Positions 34,956 to 46,369 of a DNA stretch of 64,000 bases are shown here, piece by piece. Location of the stretch: NCBI RefSeq assembly GCF_018219155.1, contig NZ_CP056123.1:806001-870000 (forward strand), given 5' to 3'. Below the pieces are notes generated by a model, which was not told where the DNA came from, did not search any database, and saw only the letters and a program-made list of their open reading frames with translations. Within the stretch, counting starts at the first letter, position 1. Each line of letters starts with the position of its first letter. This stretch comes from Moritella sp. 24. Its GTDB lineage: Bacteria > Pseudomonadota > Gammaproteobacteria > Enterobacterales > Moritellaceae. Position numbers and translations under genes: made by a program.

Positions 34956-35178
34956 TTATATCGAAATAGTATGTATGCATCGTTATCCAATTAAATTAAT
35001 CCTAAGAACGGGTATTGAAATTATTGGGGTTGGCGTTGATACACAACGTAATGAGAGCAGGGAAGAGTGTATTAAAATGGATATCAAGGGCACGATCGAG
35101 CTAATTGTGCTGGACTCTATTTTGACGCTAGAGGTGATAGATGATAATCCTCATTTCCAGAGCATCACGTTTGATTAG
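34936..35178 (+). CDS. Rho-binding antiterminator-like protein (Rof family)
   Basis: This is an 80-residue protein resembling Rof/YaeO, a small SH3-like/Sm-fold protein that binds Rho and inhibits termination. The pattern CEQYDYIEIVCMHRYPIKLILRTG followed by IELIVLDSILTLEVID matches the Rof layout (CDDYDNLELACQH in E. coli). It starts inside the end of the AraC gene; GAGGAG five bases before ATG 34936 decides between two adjacent ATG codons. The overlap with a transcription factor gene is unusual. Family assignment is by motif memory. Confidence 0.8.
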   Translation: MKCEQYDYIEIVCMHRYPIKLILRTGIEIIGVGVDTQRNESREECIKMDIKGTIELIVLDSILTLEVIDDNPHFQSITFD

Positions 35179-35193
35179 TCCTATCGTGGGATT

Positions 35194-35227
35194 AAAAAAG
35201 CCTTGTCTGTGGTAAGCAAACAAGGCT
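35194..35227 (-). terminator. Terminator of the chemoreceptor gene
   Basis: AGCCTTGT and ACAAGGCT form an 8-bp stem. On the minus strand it is followed by a run of six T. It lies about 75 bp after the chemoreceptor stop and may also weakly end the Rof-like transcript. Confidence 0.75.
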
Positions 35228-35233
35228 GGTGTT

Positions 35234-35289
35234 TAACTATTTGTTCCTAACTATTTGTGCCTAGCTATTTATGCTTAGCTATCTGTAAT
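35234..35289. repeat. 14-bp tandem repeat, four copies
   Basis: The consensus TARCTATTTGTGCC occurs four times in tandem with a few changes per copy. It lies between the terminator and the end of the chemoreceptor gene, on its 3' untranslated side. Confidence 0.85.
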
Positions 35290-35300
35290 GAACGAATATG

Positions 35301-37283
35301 TTATAAATTAAACTTGTTAACCACGTCTTTTAATTCCGTATTCATGGTACCGAGCTCGTGCGTCGTCGTCGTCGTATGCTCCGCATTATTAGATAGTTCA
35401 TTCACGATAAGTTGTATTTCGCTCATGTTTCGCGTTACTTCCGCACTGACTGTACTTTGCTCTTCTGCGGCAGACGCGATTTGAATCGTGAGTTCACTAA
35501 TGGTTGAAATCGCCACTTCCATATTATCAAGGTCTTGGTTAACTTCTTGAGTATCTGTTGCTGTGGTAATACAGCGTTCTTTGGTTTTATCCATTGCACT
35601 GACTACCGAATTTACACCAGAGTTAAGCTTCGCTAGCATGGCATTAATTTCAGACGTACTATTTTGGGTACGTGCTGCCAGCGCTCTCACTTCATCTGCC
35701 ACCACGGCAAACCCACGACCTTGTTCACCGGCCCTTGCGGCTTCAATTGCCGCATTTAATGCGAGTAAATTCGTTTGTTCAGCAATTTCACCTATCACGG
35801 TTAATACAGTACTGATTTGCTGAGTATGTAGCGCCATACTTTCGATGTTAACAACGGTGTCTTCAACATCATCAAGTAATGTCTGAACATTATTCGACGC
35901 ACGAACCACAGTCGATTTAGACTGTGATACCGAGTCATGTACTTGCTGTGTTGCTGTTGCTGCTTCAGCCGCATTCGTTGCAACAATTGTTGCTGTCGTA
36001 CTCATTTCTTCCATCGCGGTAACAGCTTGCTCTGTTTCTTTTACATGCCCTAAAATAATGCAGCGAGTGAGCTGTGTTTGGTCTTCAACTTGTATTAATG
36101 AGTCTGAAATTTTGACGGATGAATTATTCACTGACTGCATTAATGTATGTAAGTAGCTGATAAAATTATTCACTGATTTACCAATATCACCCACTTCATC
36201 ATTTTCTTTGATGGTAACGCGAGTTGTTAAATCCGCATTTCCTTGTGAAAGTAGGTCAATATTTTCACGCAATATAATAAGGCGTTGTGATAAACGCTTA
36301 AATGTAATGTAACAAAAACAAATAATAGCCAGCATCAGTGGTAATTGAATCGCAGCAATAATTGATAGAATAACGGACTGGTTTTCATGTAATGAAGAGA
36401 CCGGAACAGCTAACGCTATTGACCATGGCGTGCCTGTCAATGGTTGAAAGTACAGAGCGTATGCGTCACCATTTTCGGCATCATAACTAATATAATGGCT
36501 ATTGTTTTGATTATTTAAATTGCTATTGACTGCGTTAATAAATGCAGAGCGTGATGCCATTGAAGCGGTCGTTTTTAGTAATAATTCACCCGGTGTTGCA
36601 GCTGTATTATTCAGGATTTTACCGTCTTGCTCGACAACGAGAATGTAACCACCAAACTCTTTTTCTAAATCTTGAGCAAGCTGATTAAAGAATCCTAACG
36701 TTACATCAATGGTAGCAGCACCGTATAGGCGACCGTCTTTATAAATACCCATACTACAGTTGGTTCGTGCTTCAGTGCTGGCTGAGTCTTTATATGCAGG
36801 AGCCCAAGCACATGTGCCTTTTGGTGCACTCTGTCCGGCTCTATGCCAAGACTGTTCGAAATAATTGGGTGCAGCTGCGGTATTCCAATAATCATTGCTG
36901 ACTAATTGGTTGTTGTTATCGCGATGGACAAAAGAGCTGAATTTACGCATACCATCTTGGCGCTGATCTGGTAATGGCCAAATACCACCACCAAATACGT
37001 TACTGTCGCCATATTGATCGACCAACGCTGGTAACAAGGCATCAATTTGTTCACTTGATAATTCAGGAATGACTTGGGTGATATTTTTTTGTTGAGCTTC
37101 TACTTTATTGAGTTTTGCGAAGACGTTTTCAGATACTTTTTGTAATGACTTATGGATTATATCTTCTGAAGACTTGAGTAACTGTGGTGATACGAACGTT
37201 TTAATTCCAATCGTTGTTAACACCATTATTGCGATCATAAATGCAATAAAGTAGGACGAGTAAATATTTTTAATCGATTTCAT
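35301..37283 (-). CDS. Methyl-accepting chemotaxis protein
   Basis: This is a 660-residue chemoreceptor. TM1 is near residues 9-28. A periplasmic Cache-type sensor region of about 270 residues contains [23 protein letters not shown] and [18 protein letters not shown]2 is near 310-330, followed by a HAMP domain and the signalling hairpin [38 protein letters not shown]. The WxxWxx-like aromatic residues of amino-acid Cache receptors were not clearly recognised, so the ligand is unknown. The C-terminus lacks a CheR-binding pentapeptide. Confidence 0.93.
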   Translation of the reverse strand: MKSIKNIYSSYFIAFMIAIMVLTTIGIKTFVSPQLLKSSEDIIHKSLQKVSENVFAKLNKVEAQQKNITQVIPELSSEQIDALLPALVDQYGDSNVFGGGIWPLPDQRQDGMRKFSSFVHRDNNNQLVSNDYWNTAAAPNYFEQSWHRAGQSAPKGTCAWAPAYKDSASTEARTNCSMGIYKDGRLYGAATIDVTLGFFNQLAQDLEKEFGGYILVVEQDGKILNNTAATPGELLLKTTASMASRSAFINAVNSNLNNQNNSHYISYDAENGDAYALYFQPLTGTPWSIALAVPVSSLHENQSVILSIIAAIQLPLMLAIICFCYITFKRLSQRLIILRENIDLLSQGNADLTTRVTIKENDEVGDIGKSVNNFISYLHTLMQSVNNSSVKISDSLIQVEDQTQLTRCIILGHVKETEQAVTAMEEMSTTATIVATNAAEAATATQQVHDSVSQSKSTVVRASNNVQTLLDDVEDTVVNIESMALHTQQISTVLTVIGEIAEQTNLLALNAAIEAARAGEQGRGFAVVADEVRALAARTQNSTSEINAMLAKLNSGVNSVVSAMDKTKERCITTATDTQEVNQDLDNMEVAISTISELTIQIASAAEEQSTVSAEVTRNMSEIQLIVNELSNNAEHTTTTTHELGTMNTELKDVVNKFNL

Positions 37284-37427
37284 GTTTAGACTGCCTTGTA
37301 ATTACCATGATTGTAAGCTAATCAGGTTATCGACCATACAGCCGATATCACGAGGCCTTATTATTAATTAATTACAATTTAAATCTTTGATTCCCATCAC
37401 ATATCGAAACTTAATTTAAAGTGAGAA

Positions 37428-38756
37428 TTAAGTGGGGTCTATGGTTGACTGTATTTCACCATCAGTAAATCGGGTAATTAACTTATCGCCAGGTTTCAGT
37501 TTACTCACTGATGTGATGACTTGGTGTTTGTCATTTTGAGTAATTGAATAACCGCGAGTTAAGGTTGCAAGGGGGCTGACGGTTTGCAGTTGTTGAACCA
37601 GATTATGCAGCTGACTTTGTTCTTGTTGTAAACGGCGTTGCATTGCACTGTGTAGTCGAGTTTGTAGATTACGCTGTTGCTGCTGCATTGCTGTTAATTT
37701 ATGCTCTGGAGAACGAGATTGTAAACGACCCGTTAGTTGGGTTAGATGCAGCTTTTGTTGATCTATATGACGATTTACGGCTTGGTTTAAACGTAAGTTT
37801 AGTTCATCTAACTTTTGGCTTTGTTGTTGTAATTTATGTTGTGGATGCTGACTCATCAAGGCTTGCTGTAAGTAGCGCTGTTGATGTTGTTTTTTTGATA
37901 ATTGAGTCTGTATTGCTTTCGTTAAACGAGTACTTAGATTCGTTACTTGCTGATGTAAATGTGCTTGATCTTGGCTTACGAGCTCTGCAGCCGCAGAAGG
38001 CGTGGGTGCTCGCATATCAGCGACAAAATCAGCAATAGTGACATCTATTTCATGTCCAACAGCACTGATAATTGGTAATTGACTGTTAAAAATAGCATGA
38101 GCAACGGATGCTTCATTAAAGCACCACAAATCTTCTAACGAACCACCACCACGGCCGACAATTAATAGATCTACTTCATTACGCTGATTAGCCATATTAA
38201 TAGCGTTAACAATCGCTGAAGCAGCCTGTGCACCTTGTACTAATGTCGGGTATATAATCACCGGTAAATTAGGGCTACGACGTTCTAGCACGGTTAAAAT
38301 ATCATGCACGGCAGCACCTGTTGCCGATGTCACAATACCAATGCGTTTGGCATGTAAGGGAAGGGCTTTTTTGTGTGCTTGGGCAAAATAACCTTGGGCG
38401 TCTAACGATGCTTTTAATTGTTCATATTGCTGTTGTAATAACCCGTCGCCCGCTGGGCTTAATGATTCAATGACTAATTGATATTCACCACGGGGTTCAT
38501 ACATAGTGACACGTACTTTCGCTAATACTTGCTGACCATTGGCTGGTCGAAAGGTCACACGACGGTTATTGCCCTTAAACATTGCACAGCGTACTTGCGA
38601 TCGACTATCTTTAAGAGATAAGTACCAGTGGCCTGATGCGGGAGCCACGAAGTTGGAAATTTCACCGGTTAGCCATAACGTACCCATTTCAGATTCAAGC
38701 AATTGCCTAACGCTGGCGTTTAAGTGAGTCACTGTATAAATATTTGCATTGTTCAA
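37428..38756 (-). CDS. xseA: Exodeoxyribonuclease VII large subunit
   Basis: XseA with XseB degrades single-stranded DNA. The 442-residue protein has the N-terminal OB-fold ([25 protein letters not shown]), the catalytic core ([71 protein letters not shown]) and a long Gln-rich coiled coil near 270-400. The end [26 protein letters not shown] is conserved. The start is TTG at 38756, with GAGAG upstream. It is divergent from guaB, a common arrangement. Confidence 0.96.
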   Translation of the reverse strand: MNNANIYTVTHLNASVRQLLESEMGTLWLTGEISNFVAPASGHWYLSLKDSRSQVRCAMFKGNNRRVTFRPANGQQVLAKVRVTMYEPRGEYQLVIESLSPAGDGLLQQQYEQLKASLDAQGYFAQAHKKALPLHAKRIGIVTSATGAAVHDILTVLERRSPNLPVIIYPTLVQGAQAASAIVNAINMANQRNEVDLLIVGRGGGSLEDLWCFNEASVAHAIFNSQLPIISAVGHEIDVTIADFVADMRAPTPSAAAELVSQDQAHLHQQVTNLSTRLTKAIQTQLSKKQHQQRYLQQALMSQHPQHKLQQQSQKLDELNLRLNQAVNRHIDQQKLHLTQLTGRLQSRSPEHKLTAMQQQQRNLQTRLHSAMQRRLQQEQSQLHNLVQQLQTVSPLATLTRGYSITQNDKHQVITSVSKLKPGDKLITRFTDGEIQSTIDPT

Positions 38757-38970
38757 AATCGGGCTCTCTCGCGTTAAGCAGTTAAATTAGATGAAATTAC
38801 GTTGGAGTATTGTAGCAGATTTGGTTTTTAATGGGCATTAAGATCAACAAAAACTAAAAAAGGTTGAAATATAATTTGCTTTTATAGCAAACCATCAATA
38901 TACTTCGTCCGCAATATTTATACCGATTATGTCATCCATTTTATACCTTTTACAAGGTGAGATATTGCCC

Positions 38971-40434
38971 ATGCTAAGAATTGCCAAAGAAGCCCTTACC
39001 TTTGATGACGTACTACTTGTACCTGCTCATTCAACTGTTTTACCGAACGATGCTAACCTAAAAACTCAACTAACGAAAAACATTTCGTTAAACATCCCTA
39101 TGCTTGCTGCTGCGATGGACACAGTAACTGAAGGTCGTTTAGCTATTGCGTTAGCTGAAGAAGGTGGTATTGGTTTTGTTCACAAAAACATGTCAATCGA
39201 GCGTCAAGCTGCAGAAGTACGTTTAGTTAAAAAATATGTAAGTGGTATTGTTGCTGAGCCCGTTACTGTAAAACCTGATATGACTATTGCTGATGTAGCT
39301 GAACTAGCTAAGCAATACGGTTTTGCTGGCTTTCCTGTAGTAACCGAAGCCAATGACCTAGTGGGTATCATTACTGGTCGTGATGTACGTTTTGTTGATG
39401 ATTTAACTGCCCTAGTTGAATCGGTGATGACACCGAAAGATCGTTTAGTGACTGTAGGTCAAAAATCTTCTCGTGAAGAAGTACTTGGTCTTATGCACAA
39501 ACACCGTATTGAAAAAGTACTTGCAGTAAGCGAAGACTTTAAACTAACGGGTATGATCACGGTTAAAGATTTTAAACAAGCAGAGAAAAAACCAAATGCA
39601 TGTAAAGACGAATTAGGTCGTTTACGTGTAGGTGCTGCTGTTGGTGCTGGTGGTTCTACTGCTGAACGTATCGACGCACTAGTAGAAGCGGGTGTAGATG
39701 TACTATTAATTGATTCATCTCACGGCCATTCTCAAGGTGTTCTAAACCGTATTAAAGAAACACGCGCTGCATACCCTGATTTAGAAATCATCGGCGGTAA
39801 CGTAGCAACTGGCGCAGGTGCTCTTGCATTAGTAGAAGCTGGCGTTAGCTGTGTTAAAGTTGGTATCGGCCCTGGTTCAATCTGTACTACACGTATCGTT
39901 ACAGGTGTTGGTGTTCCACAAATTACAGCAATCAATGACGCTGTAACTGCATTAGAAGGTACTGGTGTTCCAGTTATCGCTGATGGTGGTATCCGTTTCT
40001 CTGGCGATATCGCTAAAGCACTTGTTGCTGGTGCAGCATGTGTAATGGTTGGTTCTATGTTCGCTGGTACTGAAGAAGCACCAGGTGAAGTTGAACTTTA
40101 CCAAGGTCGTGCATACAAGTCATACCGTGGTATGGGTTCATTAGGCGCTATGTCTAAAGGTTCATCTGACCGTTATTTCCAATCAGAAAACGCTGCTGAC
40201 AAATTAGTACCAGAAGGTATTGAAGGCCGTGTTCCTTATAAAGGCAAATTGAAAGAAATCATCCATCAGCAAATGGGTGGTATTCGTTCTTCAATGGGTC
40301 TAACTGGTTGTGCAACTATCCATGAGATGAACACGAAAGCTGAATTCGTTCGTATCACTGGTTCTGGTATCACAGAAAGCCATGTTCATGATGTAATCAT
40401 GACTAAAGAAGCGCCAAACTACCGTTCAAACTAA
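38971..40434 (+). CDS. guaB: IMP dehydrogenase
   Basis: GuaB oxidises IMP to XMP with NAD+, the first step to GMP. The 487-residue protein matches E. coli from [24 protein letters not shown] domains lie near 95-200, the catalytic loop [17 protein letters not shown] contains the active Cys, and the flap [21 protein letters not shown] is intact. ATG 38971 is chosen because the homologous N-terminus starts there, with AAGGTGAGAT upstream; an in-frame upstream ATG would add 14 residues. guaA follows after about 105 bp. Confidence 0.97.
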   Translation: MLRIAKEALTFDDVLLVPAHSTVLPNDANLKTQLTKNISLNIPMLAAAMDTVTEGRLAIALAEEGGIGFVHKNMSIERQAAEVRLVKKYVSGIVAEPVTVKPDMTIADVAELAKQYGFAGFPVVTEANDLVGIITGRDVRFVDDLTALVESVMTPKDRLVTVGQKSSREEVLGLMHKHRIEKVLAVSEDFKLTGMITVKDFKQAEKKPNACKDELGRLRVGAAVGAGGSTAERIDALVEAGVDVLLIDSSHGHSQGVLNRIKETRAAYPDLEIIGGNVATGAGALALVEAGVSCVKVGIGPGSICTTRIVTGVGVPQITAINDAVTALEGTGVPVIADGGIRFSGDIAKALVAGAACVMVGSMFAGTEEAPGEVELYQGRAYKSYRGMGSLGAMSKGSSDRYFQSENAADKLVPEGIEGRVPYKGKLKEIIHQQMGGIRSSMGLTGCATIHEMNTKAEFVRITGSGITESHVHDVIMTKEAPNYRSN

Positions 40435-40468
40435 GCTTAGCTGAACGTATAGTTGAAACCGATAATAT

Positions 40469-40490
40469 AGAGGAGGCAAATGTCTCCTCT
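40469..40490 (+). other. Hairpin between guaB and guaA
   Basis: AGAGGAG and CTCCTCT form a 7-bp stem with an 8-nt loop. No true T-run follows (TACTATTATT), so it may act as a partial terminator or processing site within guaBA. Confidence 0.55.
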
Positions 40491-40540
40491 TACTATTATT
40501 ACAAACGTAACTACTAAATATATTTACAGGAATATCTTTA

Positions 40541-42121
40541 ATGACCACAAATATTCATGAGCAAAAAATCCTAATCTTGGACTTTGGTTCTCAATATACG
40601 CAGTTAATCGCTCGTCGTATCCGTGAAATCGGTGTTTACTGTGAATTATGGACATGGGATGTAGATGAAGCGGCAATCCGTGAATTCAATCCAAACGGTA
40701 TTATCCTTGCTGGTGGCCCAGAAAGCGTAACTGAAGCGGGTTCACCTCGTGCACCAGAATATGTATTCAACGCAGGCGTTCCTGTATTGGGTATCTGTTA
40801 CGGTATGCAAACAATGTCTAAGCAACTTGGTGGCGAAGTCATCAAAGGTACTGGCGAAGGCGAATTTGGCTATGCTCAAATCGAAATGCAAGCACCTTCT
40901 GCGCTATTCAACTCTATCGAAGATGCAGTATCTGAATCAGGTAACGCACTATTAGACGTATGGATGAGCCACGGTGATAAAGTTTCTGCTATTCCTGAAG
41001 GCTTTGTAACTGTTGCTAATACAGCTACTTGTCAGTTTGCTGCGATGGCAAACGAAGAGAAACGTTTTTACGGTGTTCAGTTCCACCCAGAAGTAACACA
41101 TACTCGTCAAGGTGAGCGTATGCTTTCTCACTTTGCAAAAGACATCTGTGGCTGTGACGGACTTTGGACTTCAAGCTCAATTATCGATGATGCAATTGCA
41201 CGTATGAAAGCGCAAATCGGTGATGATGAAGTTATCTTAGGTTTATCTGGTGGTGTAGATTCATCTGTTGTTGCTATGTTATTACAACGCGCAATTGGCG
41301 ATAAGCTAACTTGTGTATTTGTTGATAACGGTTTACTTCGTTTAAACGAAGGTCAGCAAGTAATGGATATGTTTGGTGATCGCTTCGGTCTAAACATTGT
41401 TCACGTTAACGCTGAAGATCGTTTCCTAGAGCAAATGGCTGGCGAAAATGATCCTGAAACAAAACGTAAAATCATTGGTCGTGTATTTGTTGAAATCTTT
41501 GATGAAGAATCAAAGAAATTATCAAATGCTAAATGGTTAGCGCAAGGTACTATCTACCCTGACGTTATCGAATCTGCAGCAACTAAAAATGGTAAAGCAC
41601 ACGTGATTAAATCACACCATAACGTAGGTGGTTTACCTGACGATATGGAAATGGGTCTAGTTGAACCATTACGTGAATTATTTAAAGATGAAGTACGTAA
41701 GATTGGTCTTGAATTAGGTCTTCCATACGACATGCTTTACCGTCACCCATTCCCTGGACCTGGTCTAGGTGTGCGTGTACTTGGCGAAGTGAAGAAAGAG
41801 TATTGCGACCTATTACGTCGTGCTGACGCTATCTTCATCGAAGAATTACACAAAGCTGAACTTTACCATAAAGTAAGCCAAGCATTTGTTGTATTCCTAC
41901 CTGTACGCTCTGTTGGCGTAATGGGCGATTGCCGCAAGTATGATTGGGTTGTATCACTACGTTGTGTAGAAACAATCGACTTTATGACTGCGCGTTGGTC
42001 ACATCTTCCGTATGATTTAATCGGACATGTATCAAACCGTATCATTAACGAAATTGATGGTATTTCTCGTGTAGTTTACGATGTATCTGGTAAGCCACCT
42101 GCAACAATTGAGTGGGAATAA
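40541..42121 (+). CDS. guaA: GMP synthase (glutamine-hydrolysing)
   Basis: GuaA converts XMP to GMP using glutamine. The 526-residue protein has the class I amidotransferase domain (catalytic Cys in [11 protein letters not shown], His in FHPEVTHT), the PP-loop ATPase [15 protein letters not shown], and the C-terminal dimerisation domain ending [10 protein letters not shown]. It is second in guaBA, with its own binding site TACAGGAATATCTTTA before the ATG. Confidence 0.97.
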   Translation: MTTNIHEQKILILDFGSQYTQLIARRIREIGVYCELWTWDVDEAAIREFNPNGIILAGGPESVTEAGSPRAPEYVFNAGVPVLGICYGMQTMSKQLGGEVIKGTGEGEFGYAQIEMQAPSALFNSIEDAVSESGNALLDVWMSHGDKVSAIPEGFVTVANTATCQFAAMANEEKRFYGVQFHPEVTHTRQGERMLSHFAKDICGCDGLWTSSSIIDDAIARMKAQIGDDEVILGLSGGVDSSVVAMLLQRAIGDKLTCVFVDNGLLRLNEGQQVMDMFGDRFGLNIVHVNAEDRFLEQMAGENDPETKRKIIGRVFVEIFDEESKKLSNAKWLAQGTIYPDVIESAATKNGKAHVIKSHHNVGGLPDDMEMGLVEPLRELFKDEVRKIGLELGLPYDMLYRHPFPGPGLGVRVLGEVKKEYCDLLRRADAIFIEELHKAELYHKVSQAFVVFLPVRSVGVMGDCRKYDWVVSLRCVETIDFMTARWSHLPYDLIGHVSNRIINEIDGISRVVYDVSGKPPATIEWE

Positions 42122-42181
42122 TCTATTCTTCGTTAACGCGTTAGTGATAGACAGATATTGAAAACAGTACTTGCTGTTAAG

Positions 42182-42210
42182 GCCGTTCACGTAAAGTGAG
42201 CGGCTTTTTT
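42182..42210 (+). terminator. Terminator of guaBA
   Basis: GCCGTTCAC and GTGAGCGGC (one T-G pair) are followed by TTTTTT. Confidence 0.88.
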
Positions 42211-42336
42211 ATTTGCCTATGTAGAAAAATGTTCAGCATAATAAGGGTTAAAGCTAGTGAGGTCACATATCTAACATTTACCGTGATCCTGATTTTCCAA
42301 ATTGATTTTTTAACTGAATGTAAACATCTCTCTGAG

Positions 42337-42352
42337 TGTGATATTTATCATC
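42337..42352 (+). promoter_or_regulatory. Possible CRP site before the pullulanase gene
   Basis: TGTGATATTTATCATC has a perfect left half (TGTGA), six-base spacing and 3/5 of the right half (TCACA). It is about 190 bp before the start codon. Confidence 0.35.
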
Positions 42353-42417
42353 TAAAACGGTTAATCCACGCTTACTAATCGTGATTCTTATCAACAAAAT
42401 AATTCCCCCCTGTTTTC

Positions 42418-42460
42418 TCATCCATTAAGCTACGCCCTTCATTTCCTTAGGTAAGGATGA
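42418..42460. promoter_or_regulatory. Possible MalT boxes before the pullulanase gene
   Basis: Two inverted GGATGA hexamers, on the minus strand at 42418-42423 and on the plus strand at 42455-42460, match the core of MalT boxes. The motif is short and could occur by chance. Confidence 0.3.
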
Positions 42461-42534
42461 GTTATCCATATTGATATTTTTTTAGTCTATGACCTCCCTG
42501 CATTAGCTATTATTTATAATAAATGGATGTAACA

Positions 42535-45500
42535 ATGACTAATATTAATAACCTATTCAAACGTTCTTATTTAACAAAGTCGATCATTGCAATAATGACT
42601 TCTTCTTTGCTATTTGGCTGTAATTCATCTTCGGACGACACAGACACCTCGCCCGTTAAAGACACGAACTACAAAGTGTACTTTAAGTCTCATACAGATA
42701 ATTATGATAATGCTAGTTTGTATGTATGGAATGATGGAAATTGTAGTGCTTATACCGGTACTAATCCTGATGCAGGGGACTGGAACAAAGGACTTAAACC
42801 GGATGGTGAAGATGCTGAATTTGGTATTTATTGGTCATTAGATGCGGATCAAAAAGAAGCGTCGCAATGTGTTAATTTTATTCCTCGGATAGGGGATGAT
42901 AATAGTAAACCGTTAGGTGATTTTAATCCCAAGCTACAGTTAACCCAAACCAACAACAAAAATGAAATCTTTACTCAAGAGGGTATTGGTGCCGTTTATC
43001 CAGAATTGATCTCGACTGATGAGGTTCCTGCAAATCATGCTCGGGTATATATGAACACACCTGATGGCGATAGTCATGATTTTAGGCTGCATGTATGGAA
43101 TGAAGGTGAGTGCAGTAACTTAGACGATAATGACTCTGCTTGGCCTGGTATTGAAGCTACGGGAGCCAGTGATACTTATGGCGTTTATTGGGATATTCCA
43201 GTTAACGGCACAGATAATTGTCTTAATATTATTCCAAATACTAAGAGTAATGGTTACTTTCAAAGTGCTAATCTAAAGTTTGAATTTGATAGCACAACTG
43301 CAATAGGTAATATCGGTTTTATTTTTAAAGGCACTGATAAAGTTTACTATGATGCGCTGGCGAATAAACCGGAAAAGGTGGTTGAACTAACTGGCGCAAG
43401 TGCCATTTTTGCTAGCGATAGTGTGTTATTAATTAACAGTAAAGAAGCCACTAAAGTTGAATTGTATTACGCTAATGCAGCGGGGATGACATTTGATAGC
43501 GGGACGAAAAAAATCATAGCGGCAGATGGTGTGATCAGCAGTGATATTAAAAGTGCGTCAGAAGAATGGCAAGGTTCGGAAAATAAGCCGCATCTCGCGC
43601 AGGATTTCATTGCCTTTGAACTCGATTTCTCAACGGCGGCTATTACCTTAAAAGAAGCGCTGAAAGGGCAGCTTATTCTGGTTGCGTCAGATGCGGCGGG
43701 AGTGATTAAAGTTACCGAGGTACAAACCGCAAGTGCGTTAGATTCACTTTATGCGACGAAGGCATCAACTCAAAAATTTGGGGCGATACTGAATGCGAAT
43801 GGTACGACGAGTTTCCGTTTATGGGCACCGACATCGCAATCAGTTGCTTTGATACCTTACGATAGCAATAAGGATGCTGGTATTAAAATACCGATGATCT
43901 TTGACCAAACTACCGGTAGCTGGGTTGCTGAAAACACGGTGTTAAAACACGGTGATTTTTACAAATATGAAGTGACAGTTTATCACCCTGCGACGGATAA
44001 GATTGAAACGTATCAAGTTACAGACCCTTACTCATTAAGTCTTTCTACTAATTCAGAGTTAAGCCAAGTTATTGATTTAAACAATGCAGCCGTGACCCCT
44101 GCCGGTTGGAGTGAACTTAAAGCTCCTCATGCGCAAGATAACCCTGCTGAATTTGTGTTGTACGAAGCGCACGTACGTGACTTTTCTGCATTAGACCAAT
44201 CGACGCCTGTGAGCAGTCGAGGTAAATACTCAGCTTTTAGCCAGAGTGAATCAGCCCCTGTTAAGCATCTAAAATCACTCGCTGATTCGGGAGTGTCGCA
44301 TCTGCATTTATTGCCGATTTTTGACATCGCGACTATCAATGAAGATATCACGCAAGTGGCTAATATTGACGAATCGTTCTCGAAATTATGCACCTTAAAA
44401 CCAGAAATAAAAGAAGATACCGACTTTGCGAGTTATTGCAGTAGTAATGACACTATTGCGTCGGTGTTTGATGCGCTATTAGAAGATGACTCACCGAGTA
44501 ATGCGATTGTGCAGCGTTTGAATGGTTATGTTCGAGATGTTGATGGTTTCAATTGGGGTTATGACCCATATCACTACACGGTGCCTGAAGGTTCATATTC
44601 AAGTAATCCAGATGGTATGGTGCGGATTAAAGAATTTCGCGAAATGGTCATGGCGATTAAAAATGACATAGGTATGAATGTCGTAATGGACATAGTGTAT
44701 AACCATACCAATGAATCCGGAGTGAGCAGTAAATCTGTTTTAGATCGCATTGTGCCGTGGTATTACCAACGTTTAAACGAAATATCTGGAGCTGTAGAAA
44801 ACTCGACGTGTTGTTCAAATACAGCCCCTGAGAATGCGATGATGGGCAAGTTGATTTCAGATTCGTTGGTTGTTTGGGCTGAAGATTACAAAGTTGATGC
44901 ATTCCGGTGGGATTTAATGGGACATCATCCTAAAGCGCAGATCTTAGATTCACTAGCAGCAGTTAAAGCCGTTGATCCCGATACCTACTTTTATGGTGAA
45001 GGCTGGAACTTTGGTGAAGTAGGTAATGACCGTCAATTTACCCAAGCTACGCAAGCAAATATGTATGGTACTGGTGTAGGTACATTCTCTGATCGCCTAC
45101 GTGATTCAGTCCGTGGTGGTGGTCCATTTGATTCTGAAATTGGACTACGAGAAAGCCAAGGTTTTGGTAACGGCGCGTATGTATTAGCCAATGAGCAAAA
45201 TAAAGTCACGAAAGAAACTGCACTACATTTAGCTGATTTAACGCGTTTAGGTATGGCGGGTAATTTAGCGGATTTCGCTTTCGTAGATAGTAAAGATAAC
45301 ACCATAATAGGCTCTGGATTAGATTACAATGGTCAGCCTGCGGGGTATGCGAAAGATGCATGGGAAGTACAAAACTACGTATCAAAACATGATAACCAAA
45401 CATTGTGGGATAATAACCAATACAAGATTGGCTATGAGGTAGATGCAGATACGCGTGTTCGCATGCAAGCTGTATCACTGGCCACGGCAATGTTAGGTCA

Positions 45501-46128
45501 GGGGGTACCCTTTACGCATATGGGTAGCGAGTTATTAAGATCTAAATCGATGCAGCGTGATTCGTATGATTCAGGAGATGTGTATAATCGCGTTGATTTT
45601 ACAGCTCAAGGTAATAACTGGGATATAGGTTTACCACGTGAAGACAAAGATGGTAACAACTGGAAAGTGATTCAAGACGTTATTGATAACTCAGCTGAAA
45701 ATGCAATGCCGACAGCTGAAAATATCAATGATATGAAGTCATTTTATCAAGAGTTTTCTTTATTACGGGCTTCTTCAGGATTACTAACACTTGGACTTGG
45801 AGCTGATATTAATCAGCGTGTGCAATTCCATAATACCGGTAGTGAACAAACTGTCGGTGTGATTGTCATGAGCATTGATAATAGTGGTGCTAACTACAGT
45901 GCGAGTATAGATAAGGATCGTGATGGTTTAGTTATTGTGATTAACGCTACGCCAACAGCAATCGAAGAGTTCCAAAATTTTGATGCGGAAGGTTATCGTT
46001 TACATTCGATTCAAACAACGAGAGGCGATCAATCTATTGCCCAACGTGGTGTTGATGTATCGAGTATTACGAATAATAAACTTAATACGCCAGCATGGTC
46101 TGTCGCGGTATTTGAAAAAATACATTAG
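42535..46128 (+). CDS. pulA: Pullulanase-type debranching enzyme, lipoprotein
   Basis: This is a GH13 enzyme of about 1197 residues that cleaves alpha-1,6 branches in pullulan, starch or glycogen. A lipobox (SLLFGC) gives a lipidated Cys near residue 29. Two CBM41-like starch-binding modules follow (each with YVWNDG/HVWNEG and a Cys pair), about residues 45-260. The PulA N2 and CBM48 parts precede the catalytic domain. Catalytic residues are visible: nucleophile D793 in FRWDLMGHH, acid/base E822 in FYGEGWNFG, and D953 in SKHDNQTLW; GYDPYHYTVPEGSYS is the pullulanase signature. An ATG 12 bp earlier (42523) is possible; GGA before 42535 favours the latter. No other maltose genes adjoin it. Confidence 0.93.
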   Translation: MTNINNLFKRSYLTKSIIAIMTSSLLFGCNSSSDDTDTSPVKDTNYKVYFKSHTDNYDNASLYVWNDGNCSAYTGTNPDAGDWNKGLKPDGEDAEFGIYWSLDADQKEASQCVNFIPRIGDDNSKPLGDFNPKLQLTQTNNKNEIFTQEGIGAVYPELISTDEVPANHARVYMNTPDGDSHDFRLHVWNEGECSNLDDNDSAWPGIEATGASDTYGVYWDIPVNGTDNCLNIIPNTKSNGYFQSANLKFEFDSTTAIGNIGFIFKGTDKVYYDALANKPEKVVELTGASAIFASDSVLLINSKEATKVELYYANAAGMTFDSGTKKIIAADGVISSDIKSASEEWQGSENKPHLAQDFIAFELDFSTAAITLKEALKGQLILVASDAAGVIKVTEVQTASALDSLYATKASTQKFGAILNANGTTSFRLWAPTSQSVALIPYDSNKDAGIKIPMIFDQTTGSWVAENTVLKHGDFYKYEVTVYHPATDKIETYQVTDPYSLSLSTNSELSQVIDLNNAAVTPAGWSELKAPHAQDNPAEFVLYEAHVRDFSALDQSTPVSSRGKYSAFSQSESAPVKHLKSLADSGVSHLHLLPIFDIATINEDITQVANIDESFSKLCTLKPEIKEDTDFASYCSSNDTIASVFDALLEDDSPSNAIVQRLNGYVRDVDGFNWGYDPYHYTVPEGSYSSNPDGMVRIKEFREMVMAIKNDIGMNVVMDIVYNHTNESGVSSKSVLDRIVPWYYQRLNEISGAVENSTCCSNTAPENAMMGKLISDSLVVWAEDYKVDAFRWDLMGHHPKAQILDSLAAVKAVDPDTYFYGEGWNFGEVGNDRQFTQATQANMYGTGVGTFSDRLRDSVRGGGPFDSEIGLRESQGFGNGAYVLANEQNKVTKETALHLADLTRLGMAGNLADFAFVDSKDNTIIGSGLDYNGQPAGYAKDAWEVQNYVSKHDNQTLWDNNQYKIGYEVDADTRVRMQAVSLATAMLGQGVPFTHMGSELLRSKSMQRDSYDSGDVYNRVDFTAQGNNWDIGLPREDKDGNNWKVIQDVIDNSAENAMPTAENINDMKSFYQEFSLLRASSGLLTLGLGADINQRVQFHNTGSEQTVGVIVMSIDNSGANYSASIDKDRDGLVIVINATPTAIEEFQNFDAEGYRLHSIQTTRGDQSIAQRGVDVSSITNNKLNTPAWSVAVFEKIH

Positions 46129-46161
46129 GCTGAACGTATCATTCACACTCGATAATCAAGG

Positions 46162-46184
46162 GCAGCGCTAAGCGCTGCTTTTTT
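46162..46184 (+). terminator. Terminator of the pullulanase gene
   Basis: GCAGCGC-TAA-GCGCTGC is followed directly by TTTTTT. Confidence 0.92.
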
Positions 46185-46369
46185 ATAAAATTGAGTTTAG
46201 CCTTAAGCACTTTACTTTATGGTATTACCTTAGAATAAATTCAATTACCGCCTTTTTTTATCCTCAATCCTCTAGGGTTTACATTACAGTTAGTATTATC
46301 CTTTGCGAGTAGGAGGTGTATTTCTCGTTACGACGTTTTACATTACTCAGTATTTTGTTATAACTAAGT

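Larger units (their letters stand above)
42211..42534. other. Upstream region of the pullulanase gene
   Basis: About 320 bp without a gene. It holds the CRP-like and GGATGA motifs listed separately. Nothing else was recognised. Confidence 0.5.

Noticed and set aside
38875-38891. PurR box before guaB
   Set aside because: TTTGCT-TTTAT-AGCAAA is a dyad, but its half-sites are in the opposite order to PurR boxes (GCAAA..TTTGC), so it does not match. Kept only as an unexplained dyad.
42260-42275. Second CRP site near the pullulanase gene
   Set aside because: AGTGAGGTCACA has the two half-sites only two bases apart instead of six.
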